Shown here: piece by piece, positions 8,993-17,580 of the stretch | Numbering within the stretch: position 1 is the first letter of the stretch | Layout of the letters: the number at the start of each line of letters is the position of its first letter | Source: JBAZCI01 sp041671025 | Lineage (GTDB): Bacteria > Patescibacteriota > Patescibacteriia > UBA10025 | Direction: 5' to 3' | Assembly: GCA_041671025.1 (NCBI GenBank) | Contig: JBAZCI010000002.1 | Location: forward strand, 4,366-68,365 | Length of the DNA: 64,000 nucleotides | Made by a program: the position numbers and the translations under genes | Notes under the pieces: model-generated | The model's input: only the letters and a program-made list of their open reading frames with translations | Told to the model about the DNA's origin: nothing | Databases searched by the model: none

Positions 8993-9628
8993 ATGGAAAC
9001 AATTCTCGGTATCCATCTGAATATTCCCGAACCATTTGCACGTCGTATTCTAGAAGCAATTCGCAAAACTCAAATTGTGTATCCGCGAAATTACACATAC
9101 ACACCGCACATGACGCTCTATCTGTGTCGTTTTTCTGCACGACGTTTTCCGGTCCTCATACACTCGCTGGAAGCACTTCAACTTAAACCAGTTCGTATTA
9201 CACCCATCGGCGTACGTGCCCACCGGCATAAAAACCATGCATTTCTTTCACTTGATCTGGTCCGCACGTCTACAATACTACAGCTTCACGCTCAAATACT
9301 CCGTATCGCTAATCCGATGCGCGGAAATCTCCTGCGATCTCGAGATAAAAGCCGCCTTGCCCAAAATATATTCTCTGCAAAAGAACGGCGACTGTTGTCA
9401 CAATATGGATACCACCGAGTGGCCGGTGCATATCGACCGCATATCACATTAGGCGAAATAGCATGGAAACAAGGTCATTCGAGAGTAACTCAGCTCACGA
9501 AAACATTACGCACGCTTAACGGAATAAAAATAACCCTATCTCATCTTGTCATAGGTATGTACCGCTACGATCAAGCGACCGAAACATACACAGAACCTTC
9601 TGTTGAAAGATTGCTTCGCCTTACATGA
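8993..9628 (+). CDS. 2H phosphoesterase (2'-5' RNA ligase-like)
   Basis: 211 aa from ATG at 8993; an upstream GTG at 8963 would add ten residues encoded by the hairpin repeat and is rejected. The two HxT motifs of the 2H superfamily are present as PHMTLY (His39) and PHITLG (His150), separated by about 110 residues as expected. Such proteins hydrolyse or form 2'-5' or cyclic phosphate bonds in RNA. The true substrate is unknown. It lies between RNase J and trpS without obvious operon structure. Confidence 0.8.
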   Translation: METILGIHLNIPEPFARRILEAIRKTQIVYPRNYTYTPHMTLYLCRFSARRFPVLIHSLEALQLKPVRITPIGVRAHRHKNHAFLSLDLVRTSTILQLHAQILRIANPMRGNLLRSRDKSRLAQNIFSAKERRLLSQYGYHRVAGAYRPHITLGEIAWKQGHSRVTQLTKTLRTLNGIKITLSHLVIGMYRYDQATETYTEPSVERLLRLT

Positions 9629-9653
9629 TATAGTCAGTACAGAGTAAATCCGC

Positions 9654-9659
9654 TACAAT
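9654..9659 (+). promoter_or_regulatory. -10 box implying a leaderless trpS mRNA
   Basis: TACAAT ends at 9659; seven bases on is 9666, the A of the trpS ATG. The sequence before it (CCGC) is the same as before the uvrC -10 box. No Shine-Dalgarno is present. Confidence 0.6.
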
Positions 9660-9665
9660 ACATCC

Positions 9666-10652
9666 ATGAAACATATCGTGTTATCAGGAATTAAGCCTTC
9701 GGGTAAGCTCCACATCGGCAACTACCTCGGCGCTATTAAGTCGTGGCTTGAATTGCAGGACGAGCATGAATGCATCTTTGGTATCATGGATTTGCATGCG
9801 CTGACTCAGGGTCCCAAGCCGGAAGATCTCCGTCAAGCGGTGTTCGATATCGCGGTTGATTACCTGGCCGCCGGTCTCGACCCGGAGAAATCAATCTTCA
9901 TGGTTCAGTCATTCGTCCCCGAACACGCCGAGCTGGCCTGGATTTTTGACACGATCACGCCTATTTCATGGCTGGAACGCGTGCCGACATATAAGGACAA
10001 ATCCAAACAGTACGCCGGAAGTCAGAATATCGGACTACTCAATTATCCGGTGCTCATGGCGGCGGATATTCTCCTGTATAAATCAAACCTGGTGCCCGTC
10101 GGCGAAGACCAACTGCCTCATATCGAACTGACACGTGAAATTGCACGCACATTCAACGCTAAGTACGGACAATTCTTTCCCGAACCCGCGCATAAGCTGA
10201 GCCGGTCGGGAGCACGAATTATGAGCCTGACGCATCCGGAAAAAAAGATGGAGAAGTCATTGGGTGAAAAAAATTATATCGCCCTTTCCGATACTCCGGA
10301 GATTATTGCAAAAAAACTTGCATCAGCCGTTACGGACAGCGGCACAACGGGGGGCAAGGGAAAAGTACCCGGCGTCGCAAACCTCTTCGCCCTTGTGCAT
10401 ATTTTTTCGTCACCGGAGACCGCCGAAACATTTGAAGCCGCGTACCGGGCAAAAACAATCAAATATTCCGAGGTGAAGGCGAAACTCGCCGAAGACATCG
10501 CAGAATACTTTGAACCGTTTCGAAAACGGCGCGATGAATTGCGCAAAAATCCGAAGCATGTGTGGGACGTACTGCGTGAAGGCAGTCTGCGGGCAAAAAA
10601 GATTGCTGAAAAAAATCTCAACCAGATCAAGAAGCTGGTCGGATTGCAATAA
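9666..10652 (+). CDS. trpS: Tryptophanyl-tRNA synthetase
   Basis: 328 aa class I aminoacyl-tRNA synthetase charging tRNA-Trp. The HIGH-equivalent HIGN is at residues 16-19 within GKLHIGNYLGA, and the KMSKS-equivalent reads KMEKS near residue 200. The segment PVGEDQLPHIELTREIA is characteristic of bacterial TrpRS. Length matches the family (about 330). The gene is monocistronic with a leaderless-type promoter and a downstream terminator. Confidence 0.97.
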   Translation: MKHIVLSGIKPSGKLHIGNYLGAIKSWLELQDEHECIFGIMDLHALTQGPKPEDLRQAVFDIAVDYLAAGLDPEKSIFMVQSFVPEHAELAWIFDTITPISWLERVPTYKDKSKQYAGSQNIGLLNYPVLMAADILLYKSNLVPVGEDQLPHIELTREIARTFNAKYGQFFPEPAHKLSRSGARIMSLTHPEKKMEKSLGEKNYIALSDTPEIIAKKLASAVTDSGTTGGKGKVPGVANLFALVHIFSSPETAETFEAAYRAKTIKYSEVKAKLAEDIAEYFEPFRKRRDELRKNPKHVWDVLREGSLRAKKIAEKNLNQIKKLVGLQ

Positions 10653-10661
10653 CAGGCTCGG

Positions 10662-10687
10662 ATCCCGTATCAGCGGGGTGTTTTGTT
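10662..10687 (+). terminator. Probable terminator of trpS
   Basis: ATCCCG (10662-10667), loop TATCAG and CGGGGT (10674-10679) form a 6-bp stem with one T-G pair, followed by GTTTTGTT. Confidence 0.55.
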
Positions 10688-10689
10688 GT

Positions 10690-10719
10690 AAAAAAAAGAC
10701 CGTCGAATCACCAACGGTC
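10690..10719 (-). terminator. Terminator of the gene at 10718-11239
   Basis: On the minus strand GACCGT (10714-10719) pairs with ACGGTC (10698-10703), followed by eight T. The stem overlaps the stop codon. Confidence 0.75.
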
Positions 10720-11239
10720 AGACAATGCTTGCGTAAAGTTTTGAGGTGCGCAGCTGTCCCTGTAACGTTACAAACGACGGTCGGGGCTGGATAAACCACC
10801 ACGCTCGCGCATTAACGCCGGAGAGTGCGCGAACAGAGTCGTACAATGGGCCATATCGTTGTATGCCACCGATAAAAACGATATTCCCGGGTTTAATCGG
10901 CTCTGTAGGACGGGGTACGATAATAATTCGGACATCGTGTAAAAATACATCATTATAGATGTACGAACACGAATGCAGCGGGTCCGGAAAAAATGCCTTT
11001 TCCGTCACCCAGAACAACATTTGCATATTACTGCCGGCCGTATCCACGTACGGCAAGGTGTCGACGATGACGCCTCCTCCATACGCTCTTTCAAGCAGAT
11101 CTTCCTCTTCCATGCGCGCACTGTCGCGCATCCGATCCGACAAATCGACTATAAAGGTGCTGGTGGATGACTGCAGTCCCCATGCAATCGCAAAGACAAC
11201 GAGCACGACAACAGTCAACCTGAAACATTTGGTGTTCAT
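10718..11239 (-). CDS. Hypothetical exported or membrane-anchored protein
   Basis: 173 aa, not recognised. Residues 7-24 form one hydrophobic segment that could be a signal peptide or anchor; the rest is soluble and would be extracytoplasmic. GGGAGGAA precedes the ATG at good spacing. It has its own terminator and, like other small envelope genes here, stands alone. No domain could be assigned. Confidence 0.7.
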   Translation of the reverse strand: MNTKCFRLTVVVLVVFAIAWGLQSSTSTFIVDLSDRMRDSARMEEEDLLERAYGGGVIVDTLPYVDTAGSNMQMLFWVTEKAFFPDPLHSCSYIYNDVFLHDVRIIIVPRPTEPIKPGNIVFIGGIQRYGPLYDSVRALSGVNARAWWFIQPRPSFVTLQGQLRTSKLYASIV

Positions 11240-11384
11240 GGCTTGTTCCTCCCGAAAAAGTGAAAATTAAGGTGCAGATATTGAAAGACCTTATCATCGC
11301 ACGCCCAACCTGTCAACCGGCTGTGTACACAAAAACCGGGCTTTCTTGAGCTCGTCCCGAAGCTTCCGTGATGTTCCCTCACTG

Positions 11385-11945
11385 CTACGCCCGCTCGACG
11401 TATTCTCCGGTATCCGTATTTATTCTGATTTTGTCCCCTGTTTTCACAAACAGCGGGACTTGGAGCGTGGCGCCGGTTTCAACCTTTGCAATCTTCATTA
11501 CGCCCCCCTGAGCCGTATCTCCACGAACCGCAGGTTCGGTTTCTTTCACTTCTAAAACCACCTTCTTTGGCAGATCGATATTGACCGGATTCCCATTAAA
11601 AAGAAGAACATCAACTTCTAAATTTTCCTGAAGAAATTTCACTTTGTCCCCGAGAGCGCTTTGCGGGACAAAAAACTGGTCATACGTGGCTGCATCCATG
11701 AAATGGCTGTTTTCACCTTCATGGTAAAGAAAGTTCGCCTTGCTCCGGGAAATATCCGCCAGTTCAATCGATTCGCCGCCTTTGAAGGTAAGCTTCAGTA
11801 CGTTCGCGTTAATCAAATTACGCAGGGTCGTCCGCATGATTCCCTTGCTTTGAGCCATTTTAATAAAATCGGTTTTGATAACGATATACGGCTCGTTCTG
11901 GTGAACGATATATCTGCCGACTGCGAGATCGCTAATATTTGCCAT
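11385..11945 (-). CDS. efp: Elongation factor P
   Basis: 186 aa. EF-P relieves ribosome stalling at polyproline stretches. KOW-like N-terminal and two OB domains are recognisable (SKANFLYHEGENSHFMD, DTAQGG). The loop-tip lysine is conserved at Lys34, but the loop reads MAQSKGIMRTTL instead of the common KPGKGGAFVRTKL. A minus-strand -10-like TAATAT ends eight bases before the ATG, so the mRNA may have almost no leader. Confidence 0.95.
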   Translation of the reverse strand: MANISDLAVGRYIVHQNEPYIVIKTDFIKMAQSKGIMRTTLRNLINANVLKLTFKGGESIELADISRSKANFLYHEGENSHFMDAATYDQFFVPQSALGDKVKFLQENLEVDVLLFNGNPVNIDLPKKVVLEVKETEPAVRGDTAQGGVMKIAKVETGATLQVPLFVKTGDKIRINTDTGEYVERA

Positions 11946-12004
11946 AGAGGTAATATTAAATATAGTCCTCTACCTGCGTACAGGACTCAATGCCCCTCAA
12001 ACCG

Positions 12005-12241
12005 TTAACGAGTCGTGAACGGAATAAGCGCCATCATGCGCGCCCGTTTGACGGCTGTCGCAAGCTTGCGCTGATGCTTGGCGCATACAGCGGTTTTCTT
12101 GCGGGGAAGAATCTTTGCGTACGACGAAAGAAATTTCTTCAAAAGCCGTGCATCCTTATAATCGATTTCCGAAGCGGCGCTGATGCAAAAATAGCATGCG
12201 TCAGGGACTGGATTCTGTTTTGGCTGGCGATTGTTTATCAT
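12005..12241 (-). CDS. rpsR: Ribosomal protein S18
   Basis: 78 aa small-subunit protein that pairs with S6 on the platform. [14 protein letters not shown] and the C-terminal [11 protein letters not shown] are diagnostic. CYFC plus CAKH retain four potential zinc ligands (C-type S18). It is the last gene of the rpsF-ssb-rpsR operon, 3 bp after ssb. Confidence 0.96.
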   Translation of the reverse strand: MINNRQPKQNPVPDACYFCISAASEIDYKDARLLKKFLSSYAKILPRKKTAVCAKHQRKLATAVKRARMMALIPFTTR

Positions 12242-12244
12242 AGG

Positions 12245-12679
12245 TTAAAAAGGAATATCCTCAACATTGATTTCCGCTTCTCCTGCTGCAGGCGGTTGTG
12301 CGCCTTCAGCCGGTTCTACCGGAGCGCTTGCCGCGGCGCTATCTGATCGCTTATCAAGCATAATGACATTATCAGCGACAATCTCAGTCCGGTATCTTTT
12401 GGTTCCGCTTTGATCATCCCATGATCGGGTCTGCAGACGTCCCTCAACATAGATACGAGATCCTTTTTTGACATACTGACCGACAATTTCTGAGAGTTTC
12501 CTCCATGCCACAACATTGTGGAATTCCGCACGCTGCTGCTTGGCGCCTTGCTGGTCTTTCCATACCAAATTGGTGGCCACTCCGAAGGTCGCGACTGAAA
12601 TACCGGAAGGCGTTGCGCGTACTTCGGGGTCCCGCGTCACGTTACCGATAATCATGACTTTATTGAGATCAATGGACAT
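12245..12679 (-). CDS. ssb: Single-stranded DNA-binding protein
   Basis: 144 aa. OB-fold N-terminal 105 residues (start MSIDLNKVMIIGNVTRDPEV, then EFHNVVAWRKLSEI), an Ala/Pro/Glu linker and the acidic tip VEDIPF that recruits repair proteins. It is sandwiched between rpsF (5 bp) and rpsR (3 bp), the conserved bacterial arrangement. Confidence 0.97.
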   Translation of the reverse strand: MSIDLNKVMIIGNVTRDPEVRATPSGISVATFGVATNLVWKDQQGAKQQRAEFHNVVAWRKLSEIVGQYVKKGSRIYVEGRLQTRSWDDQSGTKRYRTEIVADNVIMLDKRSDSAAASAPVEPAEGAQPPAAGEAEINVEDIPF

Positions 12680-12684
12680 AGAAG

Positions 12685-13188
12685 TTATCCTTTAAGTAAC
12701 GGGTCATCGAGAAGCTCTTCAAGCTTCTTATCAAGCTCTTCGATATCTATTTTTTCCTGCTTCTTGGCCTCGGGCTTCTCTGCCGCCTTTTCCTTCGCAA
12801 CCTTGGCAACCTCTTCCTGTTTTACTTTTTCAGATTTAGCGATCCGTTTCGAGGCAATCTTTTCTTTAAGCATCCGCTCACTTTCGATCTGTTCAGCGGT
12901 CTTCACCTTCTTTTTCAATATCTGATGCCGTAAAAGAATCGGAAGGTGTCGGAGTTCTGTTTCCGCTTTGATCAGATCAGTCGGCTCCATATCAAATTCA
13001 GTCAAAATGTATACACCTTGGGTTTCCTTCTTGATCGGATAGGCAAGTTTCTGCTGGGCAAATATTTCCTTTTTGGTCATTGCACCGCCTGCTTTTTCGA
13101 CAATACCAACTACTTCCTGAATATGACCATCAAGCTCTTCTTGGGTAGCGCGTGCCGGCAGAACAAATAGCATCTCGTAGTGTTGCAT
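12685..13188 (-). CDS. rpsF: Ribosomal protein S6 with long C-terminal tail
   Basis: 167 aa. The first 95 residues are S6 (MQHYEMLFVLPA, YPIKKETQGVYILTEFDM). About 70 further residues form a Lys/Glu/Ala-rich tail, probably helical or disordered; typical S6 is 95-135 aa. First gene of the rpsF-ssb-rpsR operon. Confidence 0.93.
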   Translation of the reverse strand: MQHYEMLFVLPARATQEELDGHIQEVVGIVEKAGGAMTKKEIFAQQKLAYPIKKETQGVYILTEFDMEPTDLIKAETELRHLPILLRHQILKKKVKTAEQIESERMLKEKIASKRIAKSEKVKQEEVAKVAKEKAAEKPEAKKQEKIDIEELDKKLEELLDDPLLKG

Positions 13189-13338
13189 GAATTTTAGCTA
13201 ATATTAAACAAAAAAGATAAAAAAGAGATCGATCCGCAGGCAAGGTTGCGCTGACTGGATCGACTCTCACCCTATCATATATGCCGGGAGAGTGCAAGGC
13301 TTTACACCGATAAATGCTGGCGAATATGCGAAAGATGG

Positions 13339-13344
13339 TATACT
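13339..13344 (+). promoter_or_regulatory. -10 box giving a near-leaderless mRNA
   Basis: TATACT ends at 13344, predicting a start at 13351, one base before the ATG at 13352. No ribosome-binding site is visible. Confidence 0.55.
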
Positions 13345-13351
13345 GCTGTAT

Positions 13352-14584
13352 ATGCATTCCACTCTTTTCATCTTCGGTGCACACCCTGCCCTGTCTTGCG
13401 CGGAACTGCGCAAGGTTATTCCTGAACCCTTGCGGCTTTTGAGCGTCGAAACCGCATTAGTGCAATCACAGAACCCGCCTGATGCTGTTGCACTGCAAAC
13501 GCGCCTCGGAGGAACGATCAAAATTGCCCACATCATCGAATCATTCCCTGCCGCTGAGCTCGAAAAAAAACTGACGACATCAAACATGCTCGCCAAATAT
13601 TTCGCGCAAAGTACCGAAAAAATAATTTTCGGATTCAGTTGCTACGGGAAAATGCCGAGCACGGTCATAAACCGCGTTCGCAAAATTGGGTTTACAATCA
13701 AAAAGGGACTACAGCAGGATGAATTTTCAGCCAGGTTCCTTTTTGATCCGTCCGGGCATCTGCCGACAGCCACAGTGGCTAAAAGCAATATGATGCAAAG
13801 GGGCGCCGAAATCATCATCGTAGGCACGGAGGATGGCACGGTATACACCGCAACCACTGAAACCGTACAGGACTTCGAATCCTACAGCCACCGAGACTAC
13901 GGACGCCCTGTTCGTGACACAAAAAGCGGGACACTCCCCCCAAAGCTCGCACAGATCATGATTAATTTTGCACAGGCTCCTACACATGCCGTTCTGTTGG
14001 ATCCGTTTTGCGGATCAGGAACCGTCCTGCAGGAAGCGATCCAGCTCGGATACGCAAACGTAGTCGGTTCTGATATCAGCTCTAAAGCAATTGCGGATTC
14101 ACGGACAAATCTGGAGTGGTACCTGAAAGCGTACGAGAATTCTCCCGCCCGAGAACTCCCCCGGCTGATTCAGCAGGACATCCGATCCCTGCCCGCCATA
14201 CTCGAAGAACTGTCAGTGGATACGATTGTCACCGAATCGTACCTGGGTCCGTCTCGTTCACGTTTTACATCCGCAGCTGTCCTGCAAAAAACAGTCGAGG
14301 AACTTACCAAATTATACCGGGATACATTTTCTGCGTTCGCTAAAATCCTCCGACCGAAGGGAACTATCGTTATCGCACTTCCTTTTTTCCTCCACGGCGG
14401 CCACAAAACACGGTTTGATATCATGACACTCGTGAGTATAAAAGTTTTTACACTCGAACAACTTCTCGATGCATCCGATGCGAACAAGTTGCTCGGTGTA
14501 GACCGACCGCAATACTCGCTTGAATACGCCCGATCCGACCAGCGCGTCGGACGGCAAATATTCATACTCAAGAAAAAAGGCTGA
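13352..14584 (+). CDS. Trm11/TrmG10-like RNA methyltransferase
   Basis: 410 aa from ATG at 13352; the longer reading from 13292 would begin upstream of the -10 box. The C-terminal half is a Rossmann methyltransferase with SAM motif DPFCGSGTVLQEA near residue 225, as in the tRNA guanosine-N2 methyltransferases. The N-terminal half resembles the THUMP-type RNA-binding part of that family. The usual catalytic (D/N)PPY is replaced by TESYLGP at the corresponding place, so the exact reaction is uncertain. Confidence 0.75.
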   Translation: MHSTLFIFGAHPALSCAELRKVIPEPLRLLSVETALVQSQNPPDAVALQTRLGGTIKIAHIIESFPAAELEKKLTTSNMLAKYFAQSTEKIIFGFSCYGKMPSTVINRVRKIGFTIKKGLQQDEFSARFLFDPSGHLPTATVAKSNMMQRGAEIIIVGTEDGTVYTATTETVQDFESYSHRDYGRPVRDTKSGTLPPKLAQIMINFAQAPTHAVLLDPFCGSGTVLQEAIQLGYANVVGSDISSKAIADSRTNLEWYLKAYENSPARELPRLIQQDIRSLPAILEELSVDTIVTESYLGPSRSRFTSAAVLQKTVEELTKLYRDTFSAFAKILRPKGTIVIALPFFLHGGHKTRFDIMTLVSIKVFTLEQLLDASDANKLLGVDRPQYSLEYARSDQRVGRQIFILKKKG

Positions 14585-14600
14585 AGACAAAGCTTCAGCC
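14573..14600 (-). terminator. Intrinsic terminator on the minus strand
   Basis: GGCTGAAG (14579-14586), loop of 6 and CTTCAGCC (14593-14600), followed on the minus strand by six T. It does not serve the plus-strand gene, whose stop it overlaps; it would end a minus-strand transcript from 14780. Confidence 0.7.
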
Positions 14601-14618
14601 ACTAGTTGTAGTTTTCAT
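14595..14618 (-). CDS. Seven-codon ORF (possible leader peptide)
   Basis: Encodes MKTTTSG. AAGGAGG lies 7 bp before the ATG, and the ATG overlaps the stop of the preceding 38-codon ORF. The stop lies in the terminator stem. It may be a translated leader or a by-product of a small RNA. Confidence 0.3.
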   Translation of the reverse strand: MKTTTSG

Positions 14619-14731
14619 GTTCCGAACCTCCTTCTGCGCACTTGATAGCAAACACGCAGTTTCATAATGGTGAAGAACCAGCATCTGCGCAGCAGATGAT
14701 TGCACCGAGGATCAGATTTACTCAAAAACAT
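14615..14731 (-). CDS. Possible 38-aa basic peptide
   Basis: 38 aa, not recognised: Arg-rich with three Cys (begins MFLSKSDPRCNHLL). GAGGAGGGG lies directly before the ATG, though the spacing is short. It sits between a TATACT -10 box and a terminator, so the unit looks transcribed. The rest of the gap 14732-14907 holds no gene that I can support. Confidence 0.35.
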   Translation of the reverse strand: MFLSKSDPRCNHLLRRCWFFTIMKLRVCYQVRRRRFGT

Positions 14732-14789
14732 CCCCTCCTCTCTCGGAACAGGACCGTGTGTAAGTCAACGTTCGTTTTTACCTGTACTC

Positions 14790-14795
14790 AGTATA
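14790..14795 (-). promoter_or_regulatory. -10 box for the small minus-strand unit
   Basis: TATACT on the minus strand, about 60 nt before the 38-codon ORF. No convincing -35 at 16-18 bp. Confidence 0.4.
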
Positions 14796-14907
14796 CCCTC
14801 TTTCGTGTACCGTCGTACATATCTGTGTCAAGATCGAGCAAAATCAACAAACACTAGATATCGGCCTGTATTCATAGGTTGGACAGTTGTTGATTTTAGA
14901 ATCTATA

Positions 14908-15273
14908 TTACTGCTCAAATAGTTCTACCGGAAATCCAGCAGGATCTTTGATAACGGCAAATTGCTTTACTGACATTCCCTTTGTTGGCGGTATGATAAT
15001 CTTAATTTTATCTTTTTTAAGTTCCTGCAAGGTGTTTTCTAAATTTTTTACTTTGACGCCGAAATGATGTACTTCTACTATTTCAGGAAATAAAATTGTT
15101 TTGTTATTTGGGTGTAAAACAAGTTCTATACGGGATCCTGTATCATCTTCCATCCAGACGCCAACGAGGTTTTGCTCGGGCTTTTCCCATTTATCAACTT
15201 TTCGGAACCCAAGTTTTTCGTAAAAGTTGCATGACTGTTCAATATGAACGGCTGGAATTGCAAGATGATACAT
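14908..15273 (-). CDS. VOC-superfamily (glyoxalase-like) protein
   Basis: 121 aa, one full glyoxalase/bleomycin-resistance (VOC) domain made of two beta-alpha-beta modules. Typical segments are FYEKLGF near the start, RIELVLHP, VHHFGVKVKNLE and DPAGFPVELFEQ at the end. Possible metal ligands are His4, Glu51, His71 and Glu119. VOC proteins have very varied substrates, so none is assigned. Confidence 0.8.
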   Translation of the reverse strand: MYHLAIPAVHIEQSCNFYEKLGFRKVDKWEKPEQNLVGVWMEDDTGSRIELVLHPNNKTILFPEIVEVHHFGVKVKNLENTLQELKKDKIKIIIPPTKGMSVKQFAVIKDPAGFPVELFEQ

Positions 15274-15336
15274 ATGTATCTCATTTTACCCTTATAAGAG
15301 AAAACTAATCGCATCTTTTGGGATACGAGATGCGTG

Positions 15337-16383
15337 CTACCCCCCAATTCTAAAATAAATGACGTCTCCGTCCTGAACGATATACGTCTTGCCCTCAATG
15401 CGGGTCTTACCCTTCTCACGCGCACCCTGTTCGCCTCCGCACGCAAGCAAATCTTTCCAGTTGGTCACCTCGGCGCGGATAAACCTTTGTTCAAAGTCGC
15501 TGTGGATCTTGCCTCCCGCCTGAGGCGCCGTAGAGCCCCGGGTAACCGTCCACGCGCGCGTTTCATCCGGCCCCGCAGTCAAAAAAGTAACGAGGTCTAA
15601 TAATTGATACGAGGAGACGATGAGCCGCTCCAAGCCGGTTTTTTGTAATCCTAAGCTTTGGAGAAATTCATGCGCATCCGCCTCGTTCATTTGAGCAAGC
15701 TCCGATTCGATCTTTGCGCTGATGACCAGATACCCCGGTCGTTCCTGGGTCACCGAGTCTTCGTCAACATTCATGACATAGAGCATCGGCTTCATAGTCA
15801 ATAAATGCAGATCGGCAATATCTCGCTTCTCTTCGGGAGTTAACCCCGCCTCAGACAGCACTGCGCCCCCATCAAGTAATTTTTTAACTTTCTCATACAC
15901 ACTCACGAGACGCGTGCTTTCCTTGTCTCCCGATTTTGCCTTTGGCCTGGTATCGGACAATCGGCGTTCTACCGTCGCCAGATCGGCAAATATGAGCTCA
16001 AGAGTGATCGTTTGTTTATCCGCATCGGGATCCACCTTTCCGTTGACATGAATGACATTCGTATCTGAAAATCCCCGAACTACCTGGCAGATCGCGTCTA
16101 CGGAACGGATGTGAGACAAAAATTTATTTCCCAAACCCTCGCCTTTGTGCGCCCCGGCGACCAGTCCCGCAATATCAACAAACTCGATGACGACCGGGAC
16201 CGTCTTTTTTGAATCGTACAGCGCGGTTAATTTCTGCAGTCGGTCGTCCGGAACGGCAACCGTACCGACATTAGGATCAATCGTACAAAAAGGGAAATTT
16301 GACGCGTCAACCTGAAGCTTGGTGAGCGCATTAAAAAGCGTTGATTTTCCGACATTAGGTAAACCGACAATGCCAATTTGCAT
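15337..16383 (-). CDS. ychF: YchF/Ola1-type ATPase
   Basis: 348 aa, close to the usual 360. Ribosome-associated P-loop NTPase of the Obg-related class that prefers ATP. G1 motif GLPNVGKST is at residues 7-15, FPFCTIDPNVG is switch I, and DIAGLVAGAHKGEGLGN is G3. The G4 position reads NVDED rather than NKxD, as known for the family. The C-terminal TGS domain ends with YIVQDGDVIYFRIGG. A minus-strand TATAAT (16392-16397) would put the transcript start 2 nt before the ATG. Confidence 0.97.
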   Translation of the reverse strand: MQIGIVGLPNVGKSTLFNALTKLQVDASNFPFCTIDPNVGTVAVPDDRLQKLTALYDSKKTVPVVIEFVDIAGLVAGAHKGEGLGNKFLSHIRSVDAICQVVRGFSDTNVIHVNGKVDPDADKQTITLELIFADLATVERRLSDTRPKAKSGDKESTRLVSVYEKVKKLLDGGAVLSEAGLTPEEKRDIADLHLLTMKPMLYVMNVDEDSVTQERPGYLVISAKIESELAQMNEADAHEFLQSLGLQKTGLERLIVSSYQLLDLVTFLTAGPDETRAWTVTRGSTAPQAGGKIHSDFEQRFIRAEVTNWKDLLACGGEQGAREKGKTRIEGKTYIVQDGDVIYFRIGG

Positions 16384-16543
16384 ATGGGTTGATTATACCA
16401 TGCATCACACGATATCAAAGAGAACAACAGCATATCACAATGCCCGTACAGTTTCCAATGCTCTCGTGAACGCGCGTTTCTTGCACTTTTCATGAAGGTT
16501 TCTTTGGTGTATACTATATGCGTATATTTTTATTAAAAAAAAT

Positions 16544-17521
16544 ATGTTTGAAAACGTACAACCGCGACAACCACAGGCACCTTCTGCTCCACGCACACAA
16601 CCGCCAATCCGTCCCGCACAGCAGCCTATTGATCCGTTAGACCAGGTATCTCCGGTACCTTCCGCCACTCCACAAGCACGCAAAGATTGGGGCCCATGGA
16701 AACCAAAAGAGCCGGGAACATCTGCAGACCAGGAAGAGATCATGAAAACGCTCGGACAGTCGGGAACCCCCGTTCTGCCCCCGATTGGAGCACAGCCGCC
16801 ATCCTCCGGTAAAAAGAAATTTATCATCATGGGAATCATCATCATCTTGGTGGTGGGTGGTCTTGTCGCAGTCGCTGCGGTCGTATTGAAAAATATGAAC
16901 GCGGAGAACACCAATACGACAAACACAACAAATACCGTCAATACAAATACCGCGGCCAATGTGCCAACAAACATTCTGGGCAATGTACTCAACAATCAGG
17001 CGGCAAATACGAATACGCTGTTTGGCAACACGAACTCCACGATAAACAATGCCATCCTGAATTCGCTCAATAATTCAAATACTAATTCCACAACGAACAC
17101 CACGACAAATACCGAGGTAAACACAAACACGACCAATACGAACACCGCAAACGTTAATGTCGCCGCAGACAGCGATAACGACGGTCTCACGGACCAGGAA
17201 GAAGCGATTTACGGGACGGATCGACTTAACCCCGACACTGACGGTGACGGATATCTCGACGGCATCGAAGTTCAGGGCGGATTCAATCCTAATGGCACCG
17301 GCACGCTGTCAACAACGAACTCAAATGCAAACAGCAATACGAACACCGGGACAAATGTAAATTCAAATGCAGCGCTTGATAGCGATGGCGACGGACTGAC
17401 AGACGAACAGGAAGCGCTCTACGGCACGGATAAGAATAAAGCCGATACGGACGGTGACGGATATTCAGACGGTGACGAAATCCAGAACGGATTCAATCCA
17501 AACGGCGGCGGAAGATATTAA
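16544..17521 (+). CDS. Surface protein with TSP3-type calcium-binding repeats
   Basis: 325 aa. The N-terminal 85 residues are Pro/Gln-rich and cytoplasmic. A membrane helix lies at about 90-113, followed by 95 residues dominated by Asn and Thr. Two Asp-rich TSP3-like calcium-binding repeats follow (DSDNDGLTDQEEAIYGTD and DSDGDGLTDEQEALYGTD cores), each continuing DTDGDGY and ending GFNPNG. Such cell-surface proteins are frequent in Patescibacteria. A TATACT box at 16510-16515 gives a leader of about 22 nt without a Shine-Dalgarno. Confidence 0.85.
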   Translation: MFENVQPRQPQAPSAPRTQPPIRPAQQPIDPLDQVSPVPSATPQARKDWGPWKPKEPGTSADQEEIMKTLGQSGTPVLPPIGAQPPSSGKKKFIIMGIIIILVVGGLVAVAAVVLKNMNAENTNTTNTTNTVNTNTAANVPTNILGNVLNNQAANTNTLFGNTNSTINNAILNSLNNSNTNSTTNTTTNTEVNTNTTNTNTANVNVAADSDNDGLTDQEEAIYGTDRLNPDTDGDGYLDGIEVQGGFNPNGTGTLSTTNSNANSNTNTGTNVNSNAALDSDGDGLTDEQEALYGTDKNKADTDGDGYSDGDEIQNGFNPNGGGRY

Positions 17522-17538
17522 TTGTTTCACCTTTTGAT

Positions 17539-17565
17539 AAACGTCTGCCTACGGCAGACGTTTTT
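17539..17565 (+). terminator. Terminator of the TSP3 gene
   Basis: AAACGTCTGCC-TAC-GGCAGACGTTT, an 11-bp perfect stem ending in five T. Confidence 0.85.
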
Positions 17566-17580
17566 GTTATTAGGAATATT

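Noticed and set aside
16900..17400. Short repeated units resembling a CRISPR or satellite array
   Set aside because: They are Asn/Thr codon repeats (AAT, AAC, ACG) within the coding frame of the TSP3 protein, irregular in length and without unique spacers.
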